Positions 24,414 through 33,381 of a stretch of DNA of 64,000 nt are shown here, in pieces. Under the pieces are notes generated by a model. That model ran no database searches, had not been told where the DNA came from, and was given only the letters and a program-made list of their open reading frames with translations. Source of the DNA: Enterovibrio norvegicus DSM 15893 (GTDB lineage Bacteria; Pseudomonadota; Gammaproteobacteria; Enterobacterales; Vibrionaceae). Both the position numbers and the translations under genes were made by a program. Each line of letters begins with the position of its first letter. The first letter of the stretch is position 1. The stretch spans positions 169,669 through 233,668 of the forward strand of contig NZ_FOWR01000001.1 of assembly GCF_900115495.1 (NCBI RefSeq). The letters are read 5' to 3'.

Positions 24414-24766
24414 TTGATTTTCCTTTAGTTCACAGAATTGATGTTTTTCGCACCCTACAGCTCCAAAGGCAGACAAAATATGACAGAAAAAATGGACAAT
24501 ACAATTGGTTTGCTGACACTGATTCACCTATTAACAGTATGTTTATTATGTCTTCTCAAATATGGGGTGAAGCGGTTGTCAAAACTTTAATGATATCTAA
24601 CATTGCATACATTAGGGTTATTTGCATACAAGTAAAAACATCACGAGGAAAGTGTCTCTTAACTGCGCGGTTTCTTTGCGAAACATTATACTTAACATCA
24701 ACTTTTTCGCGGATCGCTTAGCAATATCTAGGTTGACGGTCATTATTTGTAAGAGCGGAGAACACT
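24414..24766. other. intergenic region upstream of the small RTX gene
   Basis: About 350 AT-rich bases between the two RTX genes. It must hold the promoter of the cysteine-rich RTX gene, since a strong terminator ends the large RTX gene at 24767-24798. I see no convincing gene here. Confidence 0.5.
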
Positions 24767-24798
24767 TAAAAAAAACGGCGCCGAAGCGCCGTTTTCTT
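24767..24798 (-). terminator. terminator of the large RTX gene
   Basis: Perfect ten-base arms AAAACGGCGC and GCGCCGTTTT around a four-base loop (TTCG on the minus strand), followed on the minus strand by a long T run. It lies 18 bases after the stop codon. Confidence 0.88.
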
Positions 24799-24815
24799 TC
24801 CGTAGGCTGGGGAAA

Positions 24816-27800
24816 TTAGGTGAAGTTGAACATATCAGAGTCTAACTCAGTCACTTTTACATCTTCTAGGATGATATGTACTGAACCTTCACTGTTTGAA
24901 ACAACAGTGTTTGCACCACTTTGAGCAATGTTTAATTGCCCAAAGCTGATTGCCAGTGACGCATCAATTTCAATGGCATCTTGGCGAAGATTGAAGTCCG
25001 TGACGGTGTCTGAACCTGAATCACTGTCAAAGAAGAATACGTCTGCGCCTTTTCCTCCTGTCAGCGTGTCATTGCCCTGACCACCGGTGAGGAAGTCATC
25101 GCCATTACCGGCAAACAAGGCATCAGTACCACTTCCGCCATCCAGTTTGTCGTCACCATAGTTCCCTTCGATACGATCGTCACCGTCGCCGCCATATAGC
25201 TCATCGTTATGTGTACGGGTGTCTGTGTTACCAATGTCATAATCGAAGTTTAATTTAACCGTCGCGGCATTCCCATCGGCATCAACGAGGTAATAGCTGC
25301 CATCTTCGGTTTGAACAATAACGGGCGCTGTAACGTCATTCTCAATGCCTGCAATATTGGTTTGATGAACCAGCTTACCGTCTTTAGATAAGGTAAACAG
25401 ATCAACGCCTTCCTCAGGATTCGGGGCAACAAAAACAGGCTCTCCATCAACATAGCCAGCGGAAGAATAACGTGTACCACCACCTTCAATCGTATCGGTG
25501 AGGGCTAAAGAGCCTTCGCTGTTGAGTTCGTAAACGTAAATGTTACTTTCACCAGGGCCTCCTGAGACGATGGCATAGGCTTTACCGTCAGAAGTTTCAT
25601 AGAAGTTCACACCATTATATGTGCCTAATGTGGCCTCAAAGGTTTGAGTATCAGCCAGAGTGAGTGCGCCAGAGCGTTGATCAACAGAGAACAGTGAGAC
25701 ACTGTCATTTGCGCTGGACACGAGGAAGGTTTGACCATTAATGGTGATGATGTCTAACCCTGTGCCCCAATCTCCTGTAGCGATGGTGTTCCCTGTTTCG
25801 GCAATCTCTCCCGTTTGTGAGTCGTAAGTAAGGGTGTCAATGCGATCATTTTGTGAGCGGGAGGCGTAGATATATTCCTGTCCATCTAACGCTTCAAAAA
25901 CCACATTTTCGCGCACGATGCCGCCGCTTAGATGAGTTTGTGAGTGACCAAAGCGCAACCCGCCTTCAAGGGAGAAAGTGCCGTCTGGGGCAATGTGCCA
26001 GGCTGTAATAGAACCGCTATTTTGCGATGTCATAAACAGTGTTGCATCACCATCTACATCGAAGATGTTGGATTGCGTTAATCCGTTACCAAAGGCGGAG
26101 ATAGGTACGCCTGCTTCTTGGATATCAGCAGAAATATCGCCAGAAGAAGTGGTCGTTACTGTCCCCGCTGAGCTGTCATAGGTCATGCGGTCGGTTTCAG
26201 TTAATGAACCGTCATTCTCGACACGGTAGACGATGCTTAAACCACTGACCGCCCATTGTGTAGTCACAACGTAGGCGACACCATCGACTGTGATTGCAGT
26301 GGTTGTTGCCGAGGCGTTTGTGTCACCCGAAATAACAGGCTCTGCAGCAGAGATTGAAAGGGTGGGCGTTTGTCTGTCATCGCCGATGAGGTAATCATGT
26401 CCGTCACCGCCGTAAATTTTATCGTTATCAACACCGCCACGAAGAATATCGTCACCAGCGCCACCTTCCAGTGTGTCATTGCCTTCTTGGCCATCCAAAA
26501 AGTCATTGATAACACGGTTTTGGAACTGACTCGTGTCGAGTTTCACTGAAGCGGTATTGCCATCGGCGTCGACGAGAAAATAGCTGCCATCTTCAGTTTG
26601 AACAATCACTGGTGTGGTAACGTCGTTTTCTATGTCTTTAATGGTGGTTTGTAATACCAATTTGCCTTCGTCAGACAAGGTATACAGGTCAATACCCTCG
26701 CTTGGGTTTGGTGAAATGAACACTGGCTCACCATCCACTTCGCCAGCGGACGTATAACGGACACCGTTACCAGAGATGGAGTCTGTGAGTGTTAGCGATC
26801 CTTCACGATTCACTTCGTAAACGAATATTTCGCCTTCACCTGTGCCACCTGTCACGATGGCATAAGCGCGACCGTCTGAGGTTTCATAGAAGTTCACACT
26901 GTTATAAGTGCCAATGTTTTGATCGAAGGTATGTGAATCAGCCAGCGTCAGCGCACCTGTTTGTGCATCAACAGAAAATAACGACACTTTGTCATTGGCA
27001 CTTGATACAAGAAAAGTCGCGCCGTCAATGGTAACGATGTCTAATCCGGTTCCCCAGTCGCCAGTTGCAATAGTGTTTCCTGTCTCAGCAATCTCGCTGG
27101 TTGCTGAATTGTAGGTGAGGGTATCGATACGATCGTTTTGAGGGCGAGTTGCAAATATATATTCTTGGCCGTTTTCTGCTTCAAAGACCACATTCTCACG
27201 CACAATGCCACCACTAAGGTGCGTTTGTGAGTGTCCAAAACGCAATCCACCTTCAAGGGAAAACGTGCCGTCAGGAGCAATGTGCCATGCTGTAATCGAG
27301 CCGCTATTCTGAGAGGTCATGAACAGGGTAGCGTTACCGTCAACATGGAAAATGTTCGATTGCGTGAGTCCGTTACCGAAAGCTGAAATGTGTAAACCAG
27401 CATCTTGCATATCTGAGGTGATATCACCCGATGATGATGTAACCAACGTGCCTTCAGAACTGTTGTAAGTCATGCGATCGGTTTCGGTCAGCGAACCATC
27501 GCTCTCGACGCGGTAGACAATGGAAAGACCGCTAACTGCCCATTGAGTTGTTACCACATAGGGCACGCCATCAATCGAAATCGCGGTTGTAGTTGCACTG
27601 TGATTTAACCCACTTTGAACAGCTGGGCCATCGGCCCGAATACTTACACCCGCAGATTGACTGCCTGTGCCCGTATTGATCGTCGGATCGGTGCCATCAT
27701 CACCAATCAGGTGGTCATCGCCTGTGCCACCCCACAGAGAATCGTTTCCGTTAGCGCCTTCGATGCGATCGTTGCCTTCGCCACCACGCGCGGTATCGTT

Positions 27801-28748
27801 TCCGTCTTCTCCGTAAAGCAAATCGTTACCCGCTTGTCCCCACAGTGAGTCGTCGTCTGTGCCACCTTTAATGGTATCAATGCCGTTTCCGCCCCAAAGT
27901 ACATCCGTGCCGCCATCACCATTGATGATGTCGTCACCATTGTCACCAAACAGAACATCACGTCCGTCACCACCGTTGACGGTGTCATTACCGTTACCGG
28001 CACGGACCTTATCATTGCCAGCGTCTGCATTGATGATATCTTCACCATCATTGCCAAAGAGGCGATCGTTGCCTTCGCCACCCGTCAGCTCATCGTTACC
28101 AAGACCACCTTCCAAGGTGTCATTGCCTTCGTTACCAAAGAGCTTATCTTCGCCTGAACCGCCACGAACCCAGTCATTGCCAACGCCGCCACTTACATTA
28201 TCATCGCCAGCACCACCAACAACTGTGTCGTCGCCTTCTTGACCGTTGATCGTGTCATTATCACCATCGCCATAGATAACGTCATTGCCAGCGTCACCGT
28301 TCAGCGTATCGTCACCATGCTCGCCAAAAATAACATCTTTATCAGCACCACCACTAACAGTGTCGTTGCCTTTACCCGCTTTAATGATGTCTTCTCCAGC
28401 ACCGCCAGAAAGCACATCATTGCCGTCATCGCCGAAGAGGCGATCATTGCCGTTACCGCCTTGAATAGCGTCGTTTCCTAAGCCACCTTCTATCGTATCG
28501 TCGCCATCGTCACCATAGAGAAAATCTGTACCTGAACCGCCACGAAGCCAATCATTACCTGACCCGCCATGCACTTCATCATTTCCCGCACCACCAATTA
28601 GGGTATCGTCATCATTGCCACCGTAAAGAAAATCATCATCTCCATCACCTTGGAGATAATCATTTCCATCGTATCCATAGAGCGTATCTACGCCCGTTGT
28701 GCCAATGATTTCGTCATCGTTTTCTGTTCCATGAATGATGTTTGACAT
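24816..28748 (-). CDS. large RTX protein with duplicated beta-propeller-like module
   Basis: 1310 residues, acidic, no signal peptide. Residues 1-350 are a continuous array of RTX repeats (GGxGNDxLxG). Then comes module 1 (about 355-743), a short RTX block (745-790), module 2 (about 791-1170), a last RTX block and a C-terminal domain (DVFFFDSDSGSDTVTDFN). The two modules are close copies, for example both hold AVSGLSIVYRVE and GGLRFGHSQTHLSGG, and their blade-like repeats (SLFSVDxxxGALTLAD, VYExNxEGSLTLTD) resemble lactonase-type seven-bladed propellers. It is probably a type I-secreted, calcium-folded surface or extracellular protein. No secretion genes are in the window. Enzyme activity is not evident. 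Confidence 0.88.
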   Translation of the reverse strand: MSNIIHGTENDDEIIGTTGVDTLYGYDGNDYLQGDGDDDFLYGGNDDDTLIGGAGNDEVHGGSGNDWLRGGSGTDFLYGDDGDDTIEGGLGNDAIQGGNGNDRLFGDDGNDVLSGGAGEDIIKAGKGNDTVSGGADKDVIFGEHGDDTLNGDAGNDVIYGDGDNDTINGQEGDDTVVGGAGDDNVSGGVGNDWVRGGSGEDKLFGNEGNDTLEGGLGNDELTGGEGNDRLFGNDGEDIINADAGNDKVRAGNGNDTVNGGDGRDVLFGDNGDDIINGDGGTDVLWGGNGIDTIKGGTDDDSLWGQAGNDLLYGEDGNDTARGGEGNDRIEGANGNDSLWGGTGDDHLIGDDGTDPTINTGTGSQSAGVSIRADGPAVQSGLNHSATTTAISIDGVPYVVTTQWAVSGLSIVYRVESDGSLTETDRMTYNSSEGTLVTSSSGDITSDMQDAGLHISAFGNGLTQSNIFHVDGNATLFMTSQNSGSITAWHIAPDGTFSLEGGLRFGHSQTHLSGGIVRENVVFEAENGQEYIFATRPQNDRIDTLTYNSATSEIAETGNTIATGDWGTGLDIVTIDGATFLVSSANDKVSLFSVDAQTGALTLADSHTFDQNIGTYNSVNFYETSDGRAYAIVTGGTGEGEIFVYEVNREGSLTLTDSISGNGVRYTSAGEVDGEPVFISPNPSEGIDLYTLSDEGKLVLQTTIKDIENDVTTPVIVQTEDGSYFLVDADGNTASVKLDTSQFQNRVINDFLDGQEGNDTLEGGAGDDILRGGVDNDKIYGGDGHDYLIGDDRQTPTLSISAAEPVISGDTNASATTTAITVDGVAYVVTTQWAVSGLSIVYRVENDGSLTETDRMTYDSSAGTVTTTSSGDISADIQEAGVPISAFGNGLTQSNIFDVDGDATLFMTSQNSGSITAWHIAPDGTFSLEGGLRFGHSQTHLSGGIVRENVVFEALDGQEYIYASRSQNDRIDTLTYDSQTGEIAETGNTIATGDWGTGLDIITINGQTFLVSSANDSVSLFSVDQRSGALTLADTQTFEATLGTYNGVNFYETSDGKAYAIVSGGPGESNIYVYELNSEGSLALTDTIEGGGTRYSSAGYVDGEPVFVAPNPEEGVDLFTLSKDGKLVHQTNIAGIENDVTAPVIVQTEDGSYYLVDADGNAATVKLNFDYDIGNTDTRTHNDELYGGDGDDRIEGNYGDDKLDGGSGTDALFAGNGDDFLTGGQGNDTLTGGKGADVFFFDSDSGSDTVTDFNLRQDAIEIDASLAISFGQLNIAQSGANTVVSNSEGSVHIILEDVKVTELDSDMFNFT

Positions 28749-29166
28749 CAGTGTCTCCCTGCTAATGAGTTATCGATTTGGCGCAGTCGCTTTTTTTATG
28801 AGCGAATAATAGTTATGTCAGGAGGGGGAGAATACCGATTGAAGTATTATTAATGAGACGCTATGCGTTGTGGTGAATGTGTAATCGTAAAATGTCGCTA
28901 TATTGTCAACATTGTAACTCGGCAATTTAGCGAAATGACCTAACATTAGTGGGGTTAACTTTCGACAGTTAAAGGCTTTTTGAGTTGATCACTGTCAATG
29001 AGCTAAAACATAGATCTCCGAACTCTTTATATATTTATTCAGGTATTAAAAAAGCATGTAATTAGCTTCTGCTTAAGTATTGGTACGATGAGTGAGTGGG
29101 CTGGTGCTATCATGCAAAAGAAAGTGTGTAAGATTTTCGATTTTATTGGCGATAAATCAACAGCCT
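28749..29166. other. intergenic region upstream of the large RTX gene
   Basis: About 420 AT-rich bases holding the RTX promoter (minus strand). GGGAGACAC lies just before the RTX ATG. A 26-codon plus-strand frame (29088-29168) abuts the next hairpin but has no ribosome site. Nothing else is recognisable. Confidence 0.5.
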
Positions 29167-29208
29167 AAAAAGGCGTAGAGCCCATTATTTGGCAAGCTCT
29201 ACGCTTTA
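29167..29208 (-). terminator. terminator after the SDR gene
   Basis: Arms GCGTAGAGC (29173-29181) and GCTCTACGC (29196-29204) with a 14-base loop, followed on the minus strand by CTTTTT. It lies 33 bases after the SDR stop. Confidence 0.78.
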
Positions 29209-29240
29209 TCAGTGAGTCAACATCGAAGAGAATAGGGTAT

Positions 29241-30269
29241 TTATTGGTTTTGAATTAACGATACGGCTTTGGCGGTATCTTGGATGGATTGTTTTACTGA
29301 GCGAGGCGTCCAACCAAATAGTGAACGTGTTGCTGCATTATCCGCACTTAAATTCATGCCTAGCATCCCCAACATGCCTTTTGCTTCTCGATCGAACAAT
29401 GACATAAACCGAAGGAAGAAATCTGGCGCGATACGCGTGCTTGGCCCCTTGTAACCTTCGTCTTTTAAAATTTGCGCCATTTCAGCAAAACTACTTGGTG
29501 CAGAGCCTGCCGCTAGAATGCGTTTGCCGTTTGCCTTAGGGGTGATCATGGCTTGAACATGGAGCACGGCGAGATCACGGACATCCACCATTGGAAAGGC
29601 GATGTTTGGTACAAGAGGAAGTTTGCCGTTCAGCATTTGATCAACAATGGCCATTGTTTGACCCGTGATGTTTGTGCCCAATGGAGGACCAAAAACACCC
29701 CCTGGGTTCACGGTGACGAATTCCATCGTATTGGAATCAGGTAGGTTTTCCACGAATTCCCACGCCGCGCGTTCTGCGAGCGTTTTACTTTTTGTGTAGG
29801 TGCTGATGGCACTTGAGCTGGAATCCGTCCAGTCACTTGGGCCAAACGTGCCCGTTTTCATGCTGCCCATCATTGCCACGATGGAGCTTGTTAATACGAC
29901 ACGTTTTACGCCAGCGTTTTCACCCGCACGAAGCGCGCGCAACGAGCCTTCAACGGCGGGTGTGATCATTTCTGCTTCTGTCTTTGGGTTTGCAATCGTG
30001 AAGGGTGAGGCAATGTGCATGATGTAATCACACCCTTCTGCTGCGTCATTCCAACCTTCATCTGATGTGAGGTCGAGTTGCACAAACGTAAGGTGTCGAG
30101 TATCAACGGAGGCTGCCGCAAGTGTAATCAGCACTTCGTCAGCTTTCTTCATGTCACGTACTGAACCACGTACCTCAAACCCCTGATTTAACAGTTCTTT
30201 GGCGCAGTGTAATCCGATAAAACCTGATATCCCCGTGACTAAAACTCTCTCTCTTATATTCTGTGCCAT
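29241..30269 (-). CDS. extended SDR: NAD(P)-dependent epimerase / aldehyde (dihydroflavonol-4-) reductase-like
   Basis: 342 residues with the extended-SDR nucleotide motif VLVTGISGFIGLH (TGxxGxxG), then HIASPF, TSSIVAM and a YTKSK catalytic Tyr-x3-Lys. The closest family is the dihydroflavonol-reductase-like NAD(P)H aldehyde reductases (YeeZ/Gre2 type). Divergent from a TetR gene with two matching palindromes between them, so it is probably derepressed by an aldehyde or similar toxic compound. Confidence 0.88.
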   Translation of the reverse strand: MAQNIRERVLVTGISGFIGLHCAKELLNQGFEVRGSVRDMKKADEVLITLAAASVDTRHLTFVQLDLTSDEGWNDAAEGCDYIMHIASPFTIANPKTEAEMITPAVEGSLRALRAGENAGVKRVVLTSSIVAMMGSMKTGTFGPSDWTDSSSSAISTYTKSKTLAERAAWEFVENLPDSNTMEFVTVNPGGVFGPPLGTNITGQTMAIVDQMLNGKLPLVPNIAFPMVDVRDLAVLHVQAMITPKANGKRILAAGSAPSSFAEMAQILKDEGYKGPSTRIAPDFFLRFMSLFDREAKGMLGMLGMNLSADNAATRSLFGWTPRSVKQSIQDTAKAVSLIQNQ

Positions 30270-30299
30270 CTACGCTTCCTCATTGATTGTTTATTTAAG

Positions 30300-30358
30300 T
30301 ACCATGCGGTACATTAAGTAATCAAAAACTTCATGTCAACATTAAATACCAGTTGGTA
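30300..30358. promoter_or_regulatory. paired TetR operator candidates TACC-n4-GGTA
   Basis: Two 12-bp palindromes of identical form, TACCATGCGGTA (30300-30311) and TACCAGTTGGTA (30347-30358), centred 47 bases apart between the divergent SDR and tetR genes. The second lies immediately before the preferred tetR start, fitting autorepression. Confidence 0.72.
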
Positions 30359-30365
30359 CTTATTA

Positions 30366-30974
30366 ATGAGCCTAGATTCAGTTAAAGCGCCGAGAGGCCG
30401 ACCAAAAACGTTAAATAGGAATCATATCCTTGAGATTGCGATGCTTGCTTATTGGCAAAGCGGTACGCGTGATGTGTCGATAAACGAAATTTGTCGGCAA
30501 GCCAATGTGTCCAAACCTGGCTTATACCGCGAGTTTGGTAACGAAGATGGCTTGATGACAGCGGTGCTCCATGCCTATCTACAGGCCGTGCTCATGCCAC
30601 TGTTGGAAATACTTCAAAGTGAACGCCCATTTCATCAGGTGTTAGATGAATTGGTGATGTTCATTGCCGAAGAACCACCTGAACAACAGGTTGCTAAAGG
30701 GTGTTTGATGGTGAAGATGCGTGAATCTAGCATGCTGCTAGGGCAGGAGACCCAGTCACAGATAGTGAAGTCCCATAAAGAGATCTTGGGAAGGTATGAA
30801 ACGTGGATTCAAGGTTGTCAAGATAACGGAAGTTTCCGCTCTGAAATGCCCCCTGCGTTTGCAGCTGTGTATATTGACGCGCAGTTCACAAACGCTTTAG
30901 CGCAGCTCGCGAGAGGTGACGACAGAGCCATGGTGAAAAGTATTTTGGAAACGTCACTGTCCGTATTTCGTTGA
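30366..30974 (+). CDS. TetR-family transcriptional regulator
   Basis: About 202 residues. The helix-turn-helix is DVSINEICRQANVSKPGLYREFG after an RGRPK start typical of TetR proteins of the YbiH/AcrR-like group. I prefer the ATG at 30366 because the upstream one at 30333 would place an operator palindrome inside the coding region; neither has a strong ribosome site. Probable repressor of the divergent SDR gene and of itself. Confidence 0.86.
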   Translation: MSLDSVKAPRGRPKTLNRNHILEIAMLAYWQSGTRDVSINEICRQANVSKPGLYREFGNEDGLMTAVLHAYLQAVLMPLLEILQSERPFHQVLDELVMFIAEEPPEQQVAKGCLMVKMRESSMLLGQETQSQIVKSHKEILGRYETWIQGCQDNGSFRSEMPPAFAAVYIDAQFTNALAQLARGDDRAMVKSILETSLSVFR

Positions 30975-31159
30975 ACACGCTATATGCACCACCTCTATGA
31001 ACAGCCGAGCAGTTTAGGCGCGTTGGGGTATATAGACCGTGTATTACCCTTTGTTCTCACAGACTAAACAGAAAGTTAGCGGTCGCTAATGGATAATGAT
31101 TTCTGCTTCGCGAAGGTGGTAGCAAGAAACGTCAATTGTGGAAGAAGTGCGGAGATAAA

Positions 31160-31558
31160 ATGAAAGAAATAACACGTATAAATCATGCAGGCCTGCGGGT
31201 TCGTGATCTTGGTATCACACGTGAATTCTATGAAAAGTTAGGGTTCGTTTTCATCGTAGGGCCTATTGGGCCTGAACCTGTTGCTGTGATGGAGCACCCC
31301 GCGGGAATTAACATCAACTTCATTCTCAATGCGTCTGACGATGCGTCTGAGAAAAATATCCTTTCTGATATGCCAGTCAAACACACTGGGTTTACTCACT
31401 TTGCATTAGAAATCACAGATGTCGAAGGTGTGAAAAGTACGCTGGCTTCCCACAACATTCCTATTACAGAAACCATCAACCTGCCAGACGGCACTGAGTT
31501 CTTCTTTATACGAGATCCTGATGGCAATGTGATTGAATTTCATAAACCGGCGGGGTAG
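31160..31558 (+). CDS. VOC-family (glyoxalase/bleomycin resistance-like) protein
   Basis: 132 residues, one VOC unit. Metal-ligand candidates are His in RINHAGLRV near the start, His in GFTHFALEI, and Glu in NVIEFHKP near the end. The pattern FYEKLGF and FFIRDPDGN is diagnostic of the family. The ATG at 31160 follows GGAG; an upstream start at 31136 is less likely. Could be a glyoxalase-like isomerase or dioxygenase; it is close to an aldehyde-reductase-like gene but not in its operon. Confidence 0.84.
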   Translation: MKEITRINHAGLRVRDLGITREFYEKLGFVFIVGPIGPEPVAVMEHPAGININFILNASDDASEKNILSDMPVKHTGFTHFALEITDVEGVKSTLASHNIPITETINLPDGTEFFFIRDPDGNVIEFHKPAG

Positions 31559-31643
31559 TCACGAGGTCATCATTTTGTCCACTTTGTTCTTTCGTTGACG
31601 TTCAAAGTATCCAAAAAATAAACTGGGCGTGACACAATCATAT

Positions 31644-31675
31644 AAATAACCCGCCATAGAGGCGGGTTATTTTTA
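31644..31675. terminator. bidirectional terminator
   Basis: Arms AAATAACCCGCC and GGCGGGTTATTT with a five-base loop and T-runs on both sides, between the VOC gene (plus) and the DUF5666 gene (minus). Confidence 0.88.
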
Positions 31676-31698
31676 ACTATGCAGATACGTAAGGTAAA

Positions 31699-32853
31699 TT
31701 AATCGATGCAGTCGTCTTCTAGCGAAATCTCGCGAGCGATATGTTTGCTGTCGATAACGATGCCTTCAACGTCGACACATTCACCGTTTAAGCTCTCGAA
31801 ATCAATACGGTTTTCGTATTCTGTGTAGGCATCAGTCACGATCGCTTTGCCATTGATGGTGAACGAATGAGTGTTACTATCAATGTTTGTCACGCGGCCT
31901 TCTTCTTCAAACTCGAATTGATCCCAATCGATATCAAAATCGAAATCGTCTTCAAATTCGATTTCTTTGGCGTACAACGCGTTGCCTTGTTTGCCGATCT
32001 CTACTTCGACCAACGCACCTGCTAAAAGGTTATTTTTGTTGCCATCATCAAACTCCGTGTTTGAGCGCACAGCAATGCGACCACGGTAGTTCAGTTCGAA
32101 TTCGCTTTTGTCTTTCGCAACCCACGTCACGATACCTTCGATCTCGCCATCATTTGGGAAATCGTTGTAGGTTTTAATGGTGATACGGCTTGGGATAAGC
32201 TCGCCATTGCTTTCATCATATTGGCCTTGAACTTCAACCCACATGCCATCAGCTAGCGTGCGTTTATCTTGAACTACCCGTGGATCAAATGAGATTGTTA
32301 GAGAACTGCCAATTTTGAATGACAGACTATTTGTGTCTAATGCTGACACACGACCTTCTGCGACCATTTCGCCGTCAAGAGGGTCTTGTAGGAACTTCAC
32401 CACAGACAACACTTTGTAACCCGCGTTAGCGGTTGGCATTGATGACACCATTACCCAATCGCCGTTGACGATGTTAGTCGAAAGACGTGGGAACTTGAGA
32501 TTAACGCCAGCAATCGAGAATGTACTGTTTAAACGGTTAATACTCTCAATTTGACCGATAAAGGTTGGCTCTAGCTCAACACTGCTGTTGGTTGCGCGAT
32601 ATTGATTACTGACTTTTACCATCATGTTGGGTTCGAGCGTCAGCATGTCTTGATCAAACGTTTGGCCTTGGAAAGATGCTGACGTTGCTTGATATGTGTA
32701 ACCGTTGACAGTCACCGTCGTTGTAGACACGCTATCAATTGTTCCTTCAATCGCAGAGGGCGCAGCTTGTGCTGATGAATCACTTCCGCCATCGCTGCCA
32801 CCACAGCCAAACAAGGCAAAAGTTACCATTGAAAGAAAAGCATATCGTTTCAT
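31699..32853 (-). CDS. DUF5666-containing lipoprotein
   Basis: 384 residues with a lipobox (ALFGC) at residues 13-17, then a Gly/Ser-rich spacer. The rest is a series of beta-rich repeats of the DUF5666 type (IEGTIDSVSTTTVTVNGYTY, AEGRVSALDTNSLSFKIG, IEGIVTWVAKDKSEFEL, EEGRVTNIDSNTHSFTING), each about 60-70 residues. The tail is strongly acidic. Function of these OB-like repeat lipoproteins is unknown. Confidence 0.83.
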   Translation of the reverse strand: MKRYAFLSMVTFALFGCGGSDGGSDSSAQAAPSAIEGTIDSVSTTTVTVNGYTYQATSASFQGQTFDQDMLTLEPNMMVKVSNQYRATNSSVELEPTFIGQIESINRLNSTFSIAGVNLKFPRLSTNIVNGDWVMVSSMPTANAGYKVLSVVKFLQDPLDGEMVAEGRVSALDTNSLSFKIGSSLTISFDPRVVQDKRTLADGMWVEVQGQYDESNGELIPSRITIKTYNDFPNDGEIEGIVTWVAKDKSEFELNYRGRIAVRSNTEFDDGNKNNLLAGALVEVEIGKQGNALYAKEIEFEDDFDFDIDWDQFEFEEEGRVTNIDSNTHSFTINGKAIVTDAYTEYENRIDFESLNGECVDVEGIVIDSKHIAREISLEDDCID

Positions 32854-33014
32854 TTTATAAGCCTTAAAAAGTGATGCTGCTTAATGAGCGGCGGGAATCT
32901 AGCACAACGAATTCCCCGAAGATTCATCACTTTTGTTAGCTTTCTGTCAATTTAGATATTGCTCTTAAGACATGACTAATTATCTGGTGGGTTAGGATGT
33001 TTCTTCGCCAAATT

Positions 33015-33056
33015 GTAAGAGGTAAGAGGTAAGAGGTAAGAGGTTAGAGGTTAGAG
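33015..33056. repeat. 7-bp tandem repeat array (GTAAGAG x4, GTTAGAG x2)
   Basis: Six contiguous heptamers just beyond the stop of the DUF6506-like gene. Comparable to the heptamer array at 3950-3970, also sitting at a gene end. Confidence 0.88.
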
Positions 33057-33057
33057 A

Positions 33058-33366
33058 TTAAGCAGAGGACGGTGAGAGAAACGATGTCAGCTTTTGTTGT
33101 TCTGTATCGTTAAAGGTGACATAGCCAATCGGCACATGTGTGTTTACCTCGGCAATCAGGTGTTCGGCACTTTCTTTGCCAAACCCGCCACACAGCTCGA
33201 TGACCTCAATGCCGCATTGGACAAACGCCTTCGCAACCAGAATGGCCTCTTCGTCAGTGGAAACACCGACGACCTTGGTAAAGAAAAAGCCCGAATCCAA
33301 TGTGCTTTGGTGAGTATCTGGCGTGTAGTTTTCCCCTTTTACAATAAACCCGTACTTCTTAATCAC
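33058..33366 (-). CDS. DUF6506-like small conserved protein
   Basis: 102 residues: MIKKYGFIVKGENYTPDTH, a middle part with VVGVSTDEEAILVAKAFVQCG and IELCGGFG. No signal peptide. I associate this pattern with DUF6506; function unknown. It starts 16 bases after the alpha/beta hydrolase stop on the same strand, so they are probably one operon. Confidence 0.6.
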   Translation of the reverse strand: MIKKYGFIVKGENYTPDTHQSTLDSGFFFTKVVGVSTDEEAILVAKAFVQCGIEVIELCGGFGKESAEHLIAEVNTHVPIGYVTFNDTEQQKLTSFLSPSSA

Positions 33367-33381
33367 GGCGTGTTCCTTACT

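Noticed and set aside
27859-28242. Ser/Pro-rich plus-strand frame (and others) opposite the RTX genes
   Set aside because: Shadow frames created by the regular RTX codon repeats on the minus strand.
24816-28748. Regular short repeats resembling a CRISPR or satellite array
   Set aside because: They are 27-nt coding repeats for RTX nonapeptides in one open frame, not spacer-repeat structure.
29088-29168. 26-codon plus-strand frame ending at a terminator-like hairpin
   Set aside because: No ribosome site, and the hairpin is better explained as the terminator of the minus-strand SDR gene.
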